Counted from the stretch's first letter, positions 1-11,683 are shown. The stretch: 64,000 bases of DNA from Ctenosaura bakeri (GCA_948474755.1 CAOLHI010000150.1:868001-932000), one strand, 5' to 3'. Program-made: numbers and translations. Notes: generated from the letters alone by a model not told the origin.

Positions 1-109
1 ACGAATCTGTTTCACTTTTTGTGACATTTGTATTTCTCTTCTTATTCTTGTTCACATGAAGATTAGCATGATTCTTGAGTGTACAAAACTTTGTATTCTG
101 CTTTTCCTT

Positions 110-855
110 ATATAGTCATGCCTCAGTTAACAAACCTCTGTCAGACAAGCTTCTTTTTATGAAGACTTCTTTATACCCACCCAGCCCCCTTCTTTTTCCT
201 CATCATCCTTTGCCTAGCTGGATGTTTTTAGCAGCATCAAATTTAAAAAGGAAGGTGAAGGAGAGATGGAGAAAAACAGTCTTTCGGTGTTAAGCTGCAG
301 CAGTGTATCTGTAGTAAACAATATAGGAAACGAAAAAGATTGTGTTTTAGCCAGTTCTTCTGTAGCTGTGTATTCCTGTTTATGGCCATCATGGTAAACA
401 ACAGCTGCCTCCACTGAACATGTTTAAAGAACAAGACAGAGAGAAAAGAGGAGAGCATATTCGCCTGCTTTACCAGTTACCCCATCACGTTAAAAAAATA
501 GATTTGAAAATTTGGCCATCAAAATGGAAATCATAAGAAAAGAGGAGGCTGATGTAGGAAAAAAATTAATCCCCAGCTGCATTTTGGGAGAGGCCTCCAA
601 GCAGTCTTTAGAAGGTTCAAGTGTTTTTAGCTTACCTGACCCTGTTGCTTGATTCACATGCATATGGTTAGTTTTGTACAGAAAACTTGTTGAAACATGT
701 TGAACTGGTCTTTCCCTCTTTCTTTTTAAATGGTGTTGAAACCTATCCCCATTCTTTCCATGTTATTTCTGCTTCTGGTACTAATATTTCTGTTAAAGAA
801 CTAATGCTAGGCACATATTTGCTTCATTAACTGAGATATAGGTATTTTAACTAGC
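110..855. repeat. Unclassified dispersed sequence, copy A (pairs with 15,465-16,200)
   Basis: This stretch aligns collinearly with 15,465-16,200 at a nearly constant offset of about 15.35 kb. The clearest blocks are around 180-330 (CCAGCCCCCTTCTT, then TAGCTGGATGTTTTTAG, then GTAAACAAT), around 515-560 (CAAAATGGAAATCATAA) and around 758-845 (CATGTTATTTCTGC, then TTAACTGAG). No long reading frame is shared between the copies, so it looks non-coding. It may be an old mobile element that I cannot name, or a small segmental duplication. The copies are clearly diverged. Confidence 0.6.
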
Positions 856-1833
856 ATTTCCTTCAGGTACATGCCTTCTTGTATGCAATTGTCCCAGTTG
901 CATTCTTTTTTATACATAGTTTCCCTACTCTGCACATTTTATTTTATTGGAGTACTGCACTGCATTGCAAAAGACAGAGACATTTGAAAATTGAGGGATA
1001 ATTGTAGTCTGGTTTGTGTATTTGCTTGGCAACTGTGAATTGGGTTGACTCAGAATGAAATGAAAATTTCACATCTATCCTCGCCTTAATTTATCATATG
1101 CATATTCATACACTTTCTTTTGTGAAAGGATTGTTTGTTGTTGTTCTTATTGTTGTTGTATTATGAAAAATTAAATGTGCTTCCTTTTCATCTGCAGTTT
1201 GATGTGGTAAAGTCGATCCAAAACACAGGTTTGTTATTTGTTAATCACTCTACTCTGGATCTATTCATTCTGTGATGAATAAAAGAACATTGTTAGTTCT
1301 GAGAGACTACAAGCAGATTCTTATGGTAGCTAATAAAAAAATCTAGTCATAAGGAGATCACCAGGCTTTCTCCTTGTACATATTACAGATTGCCCTTTAT
1401 ACGGATTGGAACATAATGTACAGTTCTAGTCATGTAGCTGAAAGAGAATATTGCAGAGCCAAATAAGGTGAAGACCACTCAGACAGTCAAGAGATTGGAG
1501 AAATCTATTATGAGAAAAGTTTACAACATTTGGGACTATTTGTCTTGGTAAAAAATGGTGAGTGGCATGATAGATTTGTATATAATTATGCATGCTGCAG
1601 AGAAAGTGAATCGGAGAAGTCATTTTTCATCATTTTGGAATCTAGGGTCGTCCAATGAAAATGTGTGCTGTGACATTTAGGATAAATAAAAGTAAGGAGT
1701 TCTTCACAGAGTGTGTAGTTAAATTATGGGTTTGCTACCAGAAGATGTAGTGATAGTTGCCAGTGTGGAGGTTATCAGTGGGTACTAGTCACAATAACTG
1801 AATATCAGAGACAGTATCAAAGGTTGTTTCTCA
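856..1833. other. AT-rich stretch, nothing recognised
   Basis: I see no gene, no repeat end and no clear structure on either strand, apart from short TTG-rich runs near 1,135-1,160. Confidence 0.5.
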
Positions 1834-1846
1834 AACACATCATTTT
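1834..1846 (+). repeat. Target-site duplication, left copy
   Basis: AACACATCATTTT is identical to 2,522-2,534 and flanks the retro-insertion between them. Confidence 0.75.
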
Positions 1847-2521
1847 TTTTTGTGTGTGTGTGTGCCTTCAAATCATTTCTTTTTTTCCCCCAGATTTTAA
1901 TTATTAATCAACACAATACATATAAATCAATATACAACAAATCCATACGTATATGTTGCCATACATTCCATAATACATTATCAACGAACAGTGTAAATGG
2001 AGCATTATAGTATTATTCAATACACAATTATATCCCCAGGGAAAATAAAAATGAAACAGATCAATCATTAGATAATTTTGAGTTTATCTATAACTAATAT
2101 AACCTAATATAATCTAGAAGAACAATCATTATTTTAGCCTAACGGTTATTATACCCCAGCCCAGACCTATTCTATATATTCAATATTTCTTACCCTAGAG
2201 TATTATTATGAAAGTCTAAAATAAGAGTCTACTTAAACTTAGATTTAACAAAAGAAACTAAACTAAACAAAATTAAAAAAAGGAGAGAGTACAAAAGAGA
2301 TACAAATATAAGCAATATAAAAAGTAAAGAAAAGAAAGAGGAAGGAAAGGGAAAGGAAAATAAAAAAAAGAAGAAAATAAAAAAGAGAATGAAACAAAAT
2401 GGAAAAGGAGAAGAGATAATGTGAGAGATATAAGATTATGAAAAGAAAATGTAACATATTAAATGAATTTACAACTCAGTTCTAAAAGAGATGTTTCTCC
2501 CCATCTCTCTTTCCATACTGG
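1847..2521 (-). mobile_element. Retro-insertion: LINE (L1-like) 3' region with a SINE/BovB-like tail
   Basis: The insert is flanked by a 13-bp direct repeat, AACACATCATTTT, at 1,834-1,846 and 2,522-2,534. This is the target-site duplication of target-primed reverse transcription. The left end is a T-run, so the 3' end lies at the left and the element is on the minus strand. After the T-run come (GT)n and GCCTTCAAATCATTTC, which is the antisense tail of the tRNA-type SINEs in this window. A second T-run and an A/T-rich segment follow that resembles the 3' UTR of the L1 at 32.1 kb (a purine-rich plus strand from about 2,220 to 2,450). No coding part remains, so the copy is strongly 5'-truncated. 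The L1 assignment is by composition and resemblance only. Confidence 0.65.
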
Positions 2522-2534
2522 AACACATCATTTT
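2522..2534 (+). repeat. Target-site duplication, right copy
   Basis: AACACATCATTTT is identical to 1,834-1,846. Confidence 0.75.
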
Positions 2535-2869
2535 CTGACACAATTTGAAAAATGTTATTGCTTAAGTCCTGCTTGTGGACTTCCTCAAGTCATCTGTTGC
2601 CCATTGTATCAGAAGAATGATGATCTAGATAGGGTTTTGGTCTGAACTAGTATATCTTTTCTCATGATCTTACTATAGGAACACATTTAGATTTGTGGAT
2701 GCAGTTCATAGTTCATTGGTATTTTGTTTCACCCTTGGTTTCTTCTCTGTTTCAGATAAAAATATTTTGAAATGCTATACAGATTCATCTGAGGAGATCC
2801 ATTATGTAAGCTAGCTTTCACATGTGTTATTTTCTGAATCTGAAGGCACATATCACATGTACATCCATT
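2535..2869. other. Unassigned stretch
   Basis: No gene or repeat could be recognised here. Confidence 0.45.
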
Positions 2870-3310
2870 TGAAGGACTGTATGAACCTGCCTAAGCTTTG
2901 AGATCTTCTGGCAAGGCCCTTCTGTCTGTCCCACCATCATCACAGGTACATCTGGTGGGAACATGGGAACATCAGTGGCTGCCCCCAGGCTCTGGAATTC
3001 CCTTCCCAGAAAATTCAGACTGGCACCCTGCCTACTTTCCTTTTGCAGACAATAGACTTTTTTTGACAGGCTTTTGAGGATTGATTGTATAAGGCCCATC
3101 TGACCTAAACAATGTGCTGAATCTTGCTAATTATTGTGATGGTGTGTGTGAATGTGTATGCATGTTTAATGGTATATGTCTTAATTTGGTTTTAATTTTT
3201 TTGATCATTTAATCTCTTTTCAACTTTTGTATTTTGTGAATGTTAAACTGTGGTTTTTAATTAGTTGTAAGCTGCTTTGAGTCCCAAACTGTGAAAAAGG
3301 CATGATAGAA
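2870..3310 (+). mobile_element. L2-type LINE, 3' end
   Basis: The order of landmarks is that of the 3' end of reptilian L2 (CR1 superfamily) LINEs. A segment reading GCCCCCAGGCTCTGGAATTC sits at about 2,981-3,000. It is followed by the remains of the last coding codons, T-rich sequence, then GTAAGCTGCTTTGAGTCC near 3,267. The element ends in short ATC/ATG repeats at about 3,310-3,330. It is non-functional and 5'-truncated. A Tigger-like element sits just downstream. Confidence 0.65.
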
Positions 3311-3337
3311 ATCATCATGATCATCATGACCATAATA

Positions 3338-3721
3338 CAGTCAGCCCTCCACATATGCAGGTTTCACTTTTGCAGATTTGATTGTTCACAGATTATTTGC
3401 TGTCACCTCTGCTGCCTCTCTACGCCATTTTTAATAGGGACTGCAAACCTTGTGAGACTGAAAAACTGTAAATGAGGCTTGTAAGTCCCTATTAAAAATG
3501 GTGTGGGGCAGCAGTGGAGGTGGGAGTGAGCCCCACCAGCCACCCACATGTGCCTTGTGAAGAAACCCTAATGCCTTAAAGGAATCCGTAGTGGGTTGAA
3601 TATGGTGATCATGCTTTTTTGTGTGTTAAATATGGTTTGGGGGGGCCTAGAATTATTCACGGTTTTTCCACTTTCACGGGGATCTTGTGCCCCAACCCTA
3701 GCAAATGTGGAGGGATGACTG
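3338..3721. mobile_element. Tigger/pogo-like non-autonomous DNA transposon
   Basis: The terminal inverted repeats are CAGTCAGCCCTCCACAT on the left and the complement of ATGTGGAGGGATGACTG on the right, matching 16 of 17 bases. Both ends are flanked by TA (3,336-3,337 and 3,722-3,723), the target duplication of the Tc1/mariner superfamily. The CAGT(C/T)-GCCCTCC start is typical of Tigger/pogo-type elements. Inside is a perfect 18-bp inverted repeat (3,425-3,442 and 3,484-3,501). There is no transposase frame, so it would have moved with a transposase supplied elsewhere. Confidence 0.85.
3425..3501. repeat. Perfect 18-bp hairpin inside the Tigger-like element
   Basis: CCATTTTTAATAGGGACT at 3,425-3,442 is the exact reverse complement of 3,484-3,501, with a 41-nt loop. 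Confidence 0.9.
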
Positions 3722-4690
3722 TAATCCAAACACATACTGAAATCAGAATCCAAGTGTGAATATTGTCTATATGCAGTTGTGCAGCACAGCCTTATTTGAT
3801 GCAACTAGTAACTCTCTCAAATACCTTTTACAAGCATGAACTGGATTGGGGCATGGACACGGCTTGATATAATTGTGTTTTCTCTTGCTCTGGTATATAG
3901 AAGTACTGATCCTTTTCAGCTGGTAATTTAGTTGTGGTGACTAAATGTGTGTATGTGTGTGTGTATATGTGTGAGAAAGAGTTTATTAATACCCACTATG
4001 GTTGGTGGATATTTCTTTATGAGAGCTACTTTTTAAGATATAGTGGTTAGTCTCACCATGTTTGAATGACAGAGACATTAGAGCCTGAAGAACACGTCTC
4101 CCATCCAGCTAAGAGAAGAATGATATCGATTGTTTGTGTGTGCACTGCTTGGAAATGTTTTTGTTTTAGCATTAATACATAATATTAAGTGATGAAAAAA
4201 TTAATTGCCACTAAAATGTTAAAAATTATAAAATCAATGAATGAATTCCTTGACCAATTGTTATTAATTGATATTAATACATTGATATATTAATTGATAT
4301 AATACAAATAATCAGCAAAAATTAACATAATGAGAAATGGTAAGTGGCAACAGGATTGCTCTTAAGTAATTAAAATAATAAAAATGAAAATCCCTGTTGA
4401 AAACTTCAAATTCTGGGAAACAAATTAATTTTTAGCATAGTATTTCCAAGCTCTCTGTGTTATGCATCTGAAAAGGAAAAGCAGGCTGGCAAATTTGTTA
4501 GGGAGAAGTTATTTATTTATGGAGAAAGAATGAGAGAGAGAAAAAACTGAAGAAATAACTTGAGAAGCAACGTAACCTTCTCTTTACTATGCATTCTGAT
4601 AAGGGAAGCAGATTCTATTCCCTTGTAGGAGTACTTGCCTTGTTTGTCTCTACTTAAGCTTTGCCTCAGGGTAAGAATCAGGAAGCTTTC
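3722..4690. other. AT-rich stretch with a short GT run
   Basis: It contains an interrupted (GT)n near 3,946-3,971 and a cluster of ATTGATAT/ATTAAT repeats at about 4,240-4,320 that is partly palindromic. No gene was recognised. Confidence 0.5.
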
Positions 4691-4694
4691 CAGA

Positions 4695-4770
4695 TGTTGT
4701 TGTAGTCCAACTCCCAGCTGCCTTAGACAGCATAGCCACTGGTGTGGGAACTGTAGTCCAACATCCAAAG
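4695..4770. repeat. Fragment with TAGTCCAACTCCCAG motif
   Basis: TTGTAGTCCAACTCCCAG and a partly inverted partner, GGGAACTGTAGTCCAAC, lie about 50 bp apart. Related ACTACAACTCCCAGAAT-type pieces occur at 24,300, 28,155 and 61,800. They look like fragments of a common palindromic element that I cannot name. Confidence 0.4.
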
Positions 4771-4835
4771 AGACTTATTCATCCCCACCTACTGATACAG
4801 CTGTAAATAAAGCACAGACACATTTTGTGCAACGT

Positions 4836-5299
4836 TGGCCATTTCCACATTAGCATTTTAAAATGGTGCAGAGCGACCTCCAGCGGAGGTCTTCTGCACC
4901 ATAGCGTGGACTACTTTTTGTAGTTCCACACCTCAATCCACGCAGGAGCGACCGGAGCTGGTCATGCAGTGTGGTTCTTAAAAACCTCTTTTCAGAGGTT
5001 TTTAAAAACCGGGGAGCGCACAACCCCGTGCCGCTCTGTCGCCCGGCTCAGAAGCAGATTTGCAGGTGCGCGCAAGTGCATGCCTGCAGATCTGCCGGGG
5101 GTGGGCTTCCAGCTGGCGAGCTTCTCCAGTTGGTGGAGAGCCTCCACCAACCGGAAGCCGCCATTTGGGATGCCGGATGAGTGTGGAGCAGCAAGCTCGC
5201 ACTGCTCCATGTGGCGACGGACTCGCCCGGCTGCTGGTAAGCTCCGTTTTTGGGCGTTTTTGCCCGTTCCCCCCACACACACACATGTGGAAAGGGCCA
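4836..5299. mobile_element. GC-rich MITE with GGCC termini, copy 1
   Basis: The ends are TGGCCATTTCCACA and, inverted, TGTGGAAAGGGCCA. The body is GC-rich against AT-rich surroundings and aligns in reverse orientation along its length with 59,639-60,106. A perfect hairpin (arms TTAAAAACCTCT, loop TTTC) sits at about 4,978-5,006. Several 90-120 codon open frames overlap here on both strands, but they follow from GC richness and are not conserved as proteins. The GG start and A/T-rich 3-bp flanks fit PIF/Harbinger, but hAT cannot be excluded. Confidence 0.75.
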
Positions 5300-6419
5300 T
5301 TGTCTCCTCCAAGAAATAAGCAAACGAAAGCAGTGTTGCTGAACAGGAACTTCTCTGTACTTGAAGTGTAGGGAGTTTACAACAATGCTACATATATTGA
5401 ATATATTGAAATCTGTTTAATAAATAAAATGCAGAACAAAGCATCAAACCTGTCTTGAGCATAAGAATGCAGTGACATTTAGAAAATTATTTCAGCATTC
5501 CCATGGTGGTTATGAAACTGAAAAATAAATTGTAAATGGAGACAAAAATATCACATATCCCTCTTCTTCCAAGCCTTGGTCACTTCAGCACTGTTAAAGT
5601 TCATATCTAAATCATTTCTCACCAGCTTCTAATGTGCTAATATATTCCCAAAAGTGTAGATAGAGCTTCCTGGTACTCATTAGAATACTGTTGTCCTTCC
5701 CTTCCTCTGCATCTCTTATCTCTCCACAGTAAAGATTTCTTAGACTACCATCAAACTGCTACAAGAGTAATGTAAAGAAAACAGAGAATGGAATTTAGTT
5801 GAAAGTAACAGTCCACCAGGAGCACTAAACTCCGTTGACTGAAAGGTTTAACTGTGAGTTACTCACTCTTAGGCCAGCAACAGATCTAAGGTCAGAGCTG
5901 CGCTAGTACCACAATAAACTGGGTTAGAGGCAAGACTTGGAGGCAGTGAAATAGCTGTTTGCAGGAAAAGAAAGCATGCTGCCAAGTGTGATTAAGAGAT
6001 GGCTCCTCCTGATTTATAGCAATGGGAATAGATTCTGTAGACACTGGAACCTGCTGTAAAAAACCCGTTGCTTAACTTTATTCTAGAGACTGCAAAACTT
6101 TTGCATTTTGCAGAACCAATATTTTCTCTGTGACTCAAGGGCAACTACCATGAGTTGGAGGGCCACATTGACCTCAGTAGGATCCTGGAGGACCACAACC
6201 CTTATTGTTACCCTCTTTAACCCTCCTCAAATTTGGAGTGCATTTTTTTTCTTCCATATACTAGTAGAACTTCCCAAGCCTTGTGCCTGGGGCAAGAAGA
6301 AGAAGTTACTGGCCATTTTTTTGTTTTTGCTTCCCTTACCTTTTTTTAAAGGTTCCACAGGTTTTGAATGAAACCAGATAGTGATCAGATTTTTCACTCT
6401 ATAAGTTTCTGTTTTGAAA
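5300..6419. other. Unassigned stretch
   Basis: No coding region, RNA gene or recognised repeat end is visible. Confidence 0.45.
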
Positions 6420-6690
6420 GAAGGGCCACACAGAAAGAGGAGGACCCCATGGGCTGGAAAAGATAAGAGGCCAATGGTTTCAAGTCTATCTAAACATTAG
6501 GGAGAACGTCTTGACTGTAAGAGCTGTTTAGGAGTGGAATAGATTTCCTGAGCAGGTTGCGGGTGCCCCTTCTTTTGAGAAGAATAAGAATGTAGGCCTT
6601 CTCTGAAAAGTGCTTTAGCTGTGTGTTCCTGCATGGCATGGGGTGAGACCAGATGGCCCTTGTGGTCCCTTCTGTGATTCTATGATTCCC
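6420..6690 (+). mobile_element. CR1 LINE, 3' end
   Basis: The order of landmarks is that of the CR1 3' end. Coding-end remnants include CTAAACATTAGGGAGAACGT near 6,490, AGAGCTGTTTAGGAGTGGAAT near 6,520 and TTCCTGCATGGCATGGGGTG near 6,627. They are followed by AGATGGCCCTTGTGG and a terminal GATTCTATGATTCC, the short 3' repeat of CR1. It is 5'-truncated and inactive, and there is no target duplication, as is usual for CR1. Confidence 0.85.
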
Positions 6691-8078
6691 ACCCTCAAAT
6701 GTAGCAAAATGGCCAATAGTATCCCACAAGAGACTTGGGGACACAGATGGAAAGAATATTCGCTACTGCTCATTTCCTGGCTGAAAACGAGGTTTCCCAA
6801 CAATCAGGAGACATGGTTGGGAAAAATGGCACAAAGCCAAGAATTTGCCAGTTTTCAGCTAGAATTTGCATGTCCTGAAGTGTTTAAAATTGCTGTGCAC
6901 AGAAAGAGTGTGTGTAAATTGTTATTCACAGCTCAGTTTGTCAACTTATTTTAATGCTATTATTTCTATGCCTTTAAAGGAGATTAATAGGTGGATACGT
7001 AGGCATAATGTCTGTTTTCATGCAACATAAGATGTCATCACCATCGTCAAGGAACCAGATAAGTCTTTTTTTTTTTTAATTCTTTCAGCTAATTCACAAC
7101 CAAACAACAACACACTAGCAACATCAAACAATGAGAGAGCTAGGGTAGGAAAGAAAGTTGATGGGAACTTGAAATATCCTAAATGTCAAGGGATATATTC
7201 TTAAATTAACACTACTACAAACACAGGAAGCTAAATAAATAAAATTTTGATATATTAGAAAAGGTCCATTAACATTACCTTGTTTTCAGAAATATCCAGA
7301 AGGCAAGCATGCAGTCTTTAAATGATTCTTCTTGTGGCTTATAACAATTCTGCTCTTAGAACATTATGTGTAGCTTGTCTCCCTTTTAATGTTATAAATT
7401 AAATTACTTCTCTTTCCAAAGAATTGTTAGGCATATTTATGCGACTTGTGAAAGGTCAGAGCTCTGTAACACTCAGTGTGTGGTCAAATTTATGGGATGG
7501 AATCTTCATGAAATAATGATAGCTGTGTGTAAATCTGTCTTAGAAGACTGAGGAATATTTTCTTTGAAAATGCATCTTTATTTCTGACAACGCTATCTAA
7601 GTCTCAAATATGTTTCCTCTCTGTTTTTCCAGATGAAGTGTTTTCTTTTCCTCACGGTATTATACTTAATTATAAATGGCTATAAATGTGTTCCTTTTGT
7701 TGCTGGTGAATTTCTACTGTCCTCACCAACTGTCTCATTTATGGGGCACCGGTACTGAATTTAGTCTCTCTTTCCTTCCTCAAAACAGATTATCACTGCT
7801 AATAAGGTGTTTCTTCCAGGGAGCATCTTTGTTATAATATTGATCTGTTATGGGGCAATAGTAACAAGAGAGTAATAACTTGTGATGGTTTTTTTTTTCT
7901 CACAATGAAAGGAATAGTTATGTTTTATTACTGCTCTACTGTCTGAACTGACACCTAGAAATCCAAAGATATGCTCAAGAAAGTGAGTAGGATACCATGC
8001 CTCCTAAAGTTACCTTAGAGAATTGGTTAAGATGAGGTAGGCATCTAAACTGGGCTGGAGCATCACCCTTACAATAAT
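6691..8078. other. Unassigned AT-rich stretch
   Basis: No gene or recognisable repeat end was found, only short homopolymer runs. Confidence 0.45.
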
Positions 8079-8320
8079 GTTGTTGCTCTTGGGTGCATTC
8101 AAGGTTTTGCCAGCTTACAGTGACTCTAAGGCAAACTTATCATGGGGCTTTCTTGGCAAGATTTGTTCAGAGGAAGTTTGCCTTTGACACCCCCCCCCCG
8201 AGGCCAAGAAAGTGTGACTTGTCCATGGTCACCCAATGGGTTTCCATGGGTGAGTGAGAGAGTCAACCCTGGTCTCTTGTAGTCCAATGTTCAAACCACT
8301 GCACCTCAGTGGTGAAACAG
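8079..8320 (-). mobile_element. tRNA-headed SINE with BovB-like tail (Sauria-type)
   Basis: On the plus strand it begins with a tail remnant (GTTGTTGCTCTTGGGTGC), continues with TCATGGGGCTTTCTTGGCAA and AGATTTGTTCAGAGGAAG, and ends in the tRNA-like head (CAAACCACTGCACC). The element is therefore on the minus strand. A C-run at about 8,191-8,200 interrupts the body. It is diverged, and no clear target duplication remains. Confidence 0.85.
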
Positions 8321-8359
8321 AATTGCCAGCAGGGATGCAAATCTTGGCTTATTTTATTC

Positions 8360-8680
8360 TTGCGTGCAAAAAAGAATAATTTTAAAGGTTTTATACTGGC
8401 TGGTGACACTGCAAGAGATTTTTACTTGCATTTTATTGTACTTTGTTTGTTTTTTCAAAAGAACCCTTGTTTTTTGTGCAAATAATAATATTTTTGCAGT
8501 GGAAATTGGTTATTTTTCAGAAAATCTATGTTGTGTGTGTGTGTGTGTGTGTACAAATTATTACTCTTTTGTGCAAAATCAGGGGTTTTTGTGCAAATGC
8601 ATTTTTCACAAAAAGGTCTCAAAATGTGAAAAATCTTGTAGCAGTCAAACATTTTCACAGTGTGGCGCCTTCATGCATCA
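8360..8680. repeat. Degenerate repeats of a TTTTTGTGCAAAA-like unit
   Basis: Units such as TTTTTTGTGCAAATAA, TTTTGTGCAAAATCAGG and TTTTTGTGCAAATGC recur at irregular spacing and include a (GT)n run at 8,532-8,552. A similar cluster lies at 40,290-40,510. The open frames that cross it on both strands result from the repeats. Confidence 0.55.
8532..8552. repeat. (GT)n microsatellite
   Basis: About ten GT units, read directly. Confidence 0.95.
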
Positions 8681-10332
8681 AAACACATTTTTAAAAAATC
8701 AATTAACATTTTCTTTTCTTCTCTTCTTAATTTCAGGTAGTGATTTTGAGCAATTTTGTATTTCTTTTCTTTTCTTGATCACATGATTGTTGTCACTCAA
8801 TCGTCATATAATTGTTTCTCATGATTGTTGAATTAATATGAATATGTTATTGTTGTTTATAGTAATTATTATTTTTTTCTTTAGTTATAGTGTTTTTCTT
8901 TTTTGTTGTTGTTTCATTATCTTTTTTCTGTCTGTATTTTTTTCTTTTTGTGTGTGCGTGTGTGTGCTTCTTCTTGTTTTTCTATTTGTATAAATTTAAT
9001 AAAGACTATTTTTTAAAAAAAATCAAGGATAAGGAACATTTGTTACTGTTCTTAATGTTCCCAGCTGAAAGCCTCATGTACTAGGAAACTATCAAAGACC
9101 TGATAGCTTTTTCTTTCATTAGAGAGAAATAAACCTTGATTTTCCTGGTTTTGCCTCTATAAATTAACCAAAACTGAATTGAAAATGTACACACGCTGAA
9201 ATTCTAAAGACGACATTTTGTACACTCACTAATCAACCAAACTCCAGACAATGGTTGAAAGCGTTATTTTTGTGAAATTGAAATTGTGCATTGCCTTACA
9301 ATGCCATTTAGGAAGATTGGGACAGGTTGATAGAATCGGTGGATTTGTTTTACTTGATCTGGTCAAAATACTATATCTCTGAATGGAAAAACTGCATATT
9401 TATTGCATATTTACTGTGAAATTATGAAACTTTCTCTGTGTGCTAATGGTTTAGGTACACATTCATATTATTGCTGATAAATATTGAAGCAACCACTGTG
9501 GAGATGGAATTTGCAGGTTATACTTCTTGCTTTATTTCCTTTACTATTTAGTTAGTATAACTAGTACAAAATGAAAATAAATTCTCCACCCTCTGTGCCA
9601 ATCTGGAAGAGAAACCTGGAGAAATTACTACTGTGGAGTCATACCCCCTTCCCCATGTTGCTCTTCTTGTTTTTGTTACTCTTTTATAAAATCTTAATAC
9701 TCTGTGTGTACTACAGAAGACAGGACGGTCCAATGTTTGTCAAAGGGGAGTGTTTTGTATGATAATATGGGAGAACAAAGATTTTGAAGTTGAGCATCAA
9801 AAATTAGTATTTGGATAGCAGACAGAGCAGGCTCACGTCACCTGATCAAAGTCTTTTCCACTGTGGTGAGATGAATTACATTTCTATTTATTTTATAGGA
9901 TTTATATATAAAATTGCATCTATTCACATATGTTAGCATCTGCAAAACCCCATCTACCTCTTGAGTAATGTTGTACCCCCAGTATATGTCCTGAGGAACC
10001 TAATTATTTTACATCAAAAATAGTGAGTCATAGAGATACTGGAAGGATGTAGGCAGGAAATCTCTGTTTTCTGTCTTACATTCTGGAGTTGTCTGGCAAA
10101 TTGGCTCACAGAAACTTGAAAGGATGGTCAGCAGCCATCAGGAAGACAATTGCTCTCTGTTTACAATACAAATGGCCTGGAATCTGACACCTGAAGCAGG
10201 CATGCAATTCCAGAGAGAAAATACTGATCTGACAGGAAACAACAAGGATGTTTTGGTTGTATTTTCTTTGAACTAAAAAGGAAATACTCCATCTTAATAA
10301 AAAGATGGAACATCTGGCTTTTCCCGGGACTT
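8681..10332. other. AT-rich stretch, T-rich near 8,870-9,000
   Basis: The T-rich block (8,870-9,000) holds AATAAA at 8,998-9,003 followed by an A-run, which might be an old retrocopy end. Nothing else is recognisable. Confidence 0.4.
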
Positions 10333-10899
10333 TGTTCTCATATAATCAGGCATGTTCTGATTCTTTTTGGGGAGTTGGAGTTTTGGAGTTGGAGGTTTGA
10401 GAGCTAAAGTAAGGAGATTCTTTCAAATCTGCAAAACAATGAAGTTTGTAAGCTCCCCGCAGCGCTTCAAGGCGTGGCTGAGTTTGTTTCTTCCAGCTGA
10501 AGACTTCTGGATTGGTTTCAAATCTTTTATGTCTCCTTTTCTCTCTTTCCTAATTTTCATCTCTTTCTAACTTGCTATAGTTTTGTATGCTTGCAGTGTG
10601 TGTGAAGCTGAGTGAGTGATTGTATGAATTTTAACTTTCTATAATCTATTAGCTCTTGTAGTGAGTGTGGGTGTATATTAGCTTAAATATAACCTATTGT
10701 TAGTCAATAAAAATAATTCATTTGTATTCCTTTGTGTGAATTTTGTCTGGCCTGACCCAGTTAACATTGGGTTAAAGATCTTAATTACCCTGTCCTCTTT
10801 GTATAGCTAAAGCAGTGCAGAGCTAATTTTTCCCCACAAGAGACAAATTTTGACAGCTTTTGGGAATCCTTTAAAGGAGTCCCATCAAACAGGGTAACA
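10333..10899 (+). mobile_element. Solo LTR, subfamily 1 (copy A)
   Basis: The 3' part matches the LTRs ending at 48,365 and 51,885. It has an AATAAA poly(A) signal at 10,706-10,711, then GGCCTGACCCAGTTAACATT and GGGTTAAAGATCTT, and ends in CAGGGTAACA. The 5' limit is a guess from resemblance of TGTTCTCATA to the start of the better-defined copy at 51,045. No gag, pol or env frame is present. This is a remnant of an LTR retrotransposon or endogenous retrovirus, and I cannot decide the superfamily. Confidence 0.6.
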
Positions 10900-11683
10900 G
10901 TAAGAGACCCAGTCAGTTCAGGACAATAGCATGACCACTCTGAATACAATGTGTATGAAGCATCGAGCTGAATTCTCAGAGTTGAAACAGGGAAGTTCCC
11001 ACCAAATTGTGGTTTACTTAACCCTGGTCCCTGTACACTGGACGTTTTCCTATTGTCTCCCCACCTCTCCACAATATTCAACTATTACAACAACCATTAG
11101 ACCCCTGTCACTCCAACATGAAACCCATTAACTATGCCCAGACTTCATTGTTTGTGTTGCAACTCCCATTTTCTGCTTAGCGGGGAGTATGAGTCACAAT
11201 CATATCTGGCTATATTTTGGGGGTACAAATGCCCCTGGTTTTAGACTGCTCGGTACACTCTCTCTCATTCCAAATGACACTCTGTCCATCTGATTCCTGA
11301 ACGAGAACTGCCCTTAGGTTCCTGCCTAAGCTACATTGCTCCCTTTGCCGCTTCTCTCTTGGACTGGTAAATATTTCCCGAATCCTTCAATGCCCTCTAT
11401 CCCACCTTCCTCCCTTTCCTTCTGTTAGTCCATGTGTGAGTGTGTGAGTGTTTCAGCTTTTTGCATGCTTGTGTGAATCTTGTCAATAAAACACATTTTT
11501 AGTTGCATTTTACTTTTTGACAGGTTCTTTTCCTGAGTGAGCCCATAAACATTGGTAGGGAGATCTTGCTAAGTTGCCCTCCCTCTTGCAAGTCTTCTAT
11601 TTTTGAGCTAATTATTCCCCACTTTAGAATGGAGGTACTGGCATCGTGGGTTGGCCCTCATGGCACCCATGTTTGGGGTTACA
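10898..11683 (+). mobile_element. Solo LTR, subfamily 2 (copy B), abutting copy A
   Basis: The 3' part closely follows the LTR at 56,894-57,891. It has AATAAA at about 11,485, then CAGGTTCTTTTCCTGAGTGA, CCATAAACATTGGTAGG, GAGCTAATTATTCCCCAC and an end of TTTGGGGTTACA. The beginning, GTAAGAGACCCA, matches the start of that copy and lies directly against the 3' end of LTR copy A. No internal retroviral sequence is present. Confidence 0.65.

Noticed and set aside
4969..5371. Overlapping 90-116 codon open frames on both strands
   Set aside because: They lie inside a GC-rich MITE, and the sister copy does not preserve any of these proteins.
8364..8786. 140-codon plus-strand frame
   Set aside because: It is a translation of T-rich degenerate repeats and a GT run, with Cys/Val repeats as artefact.
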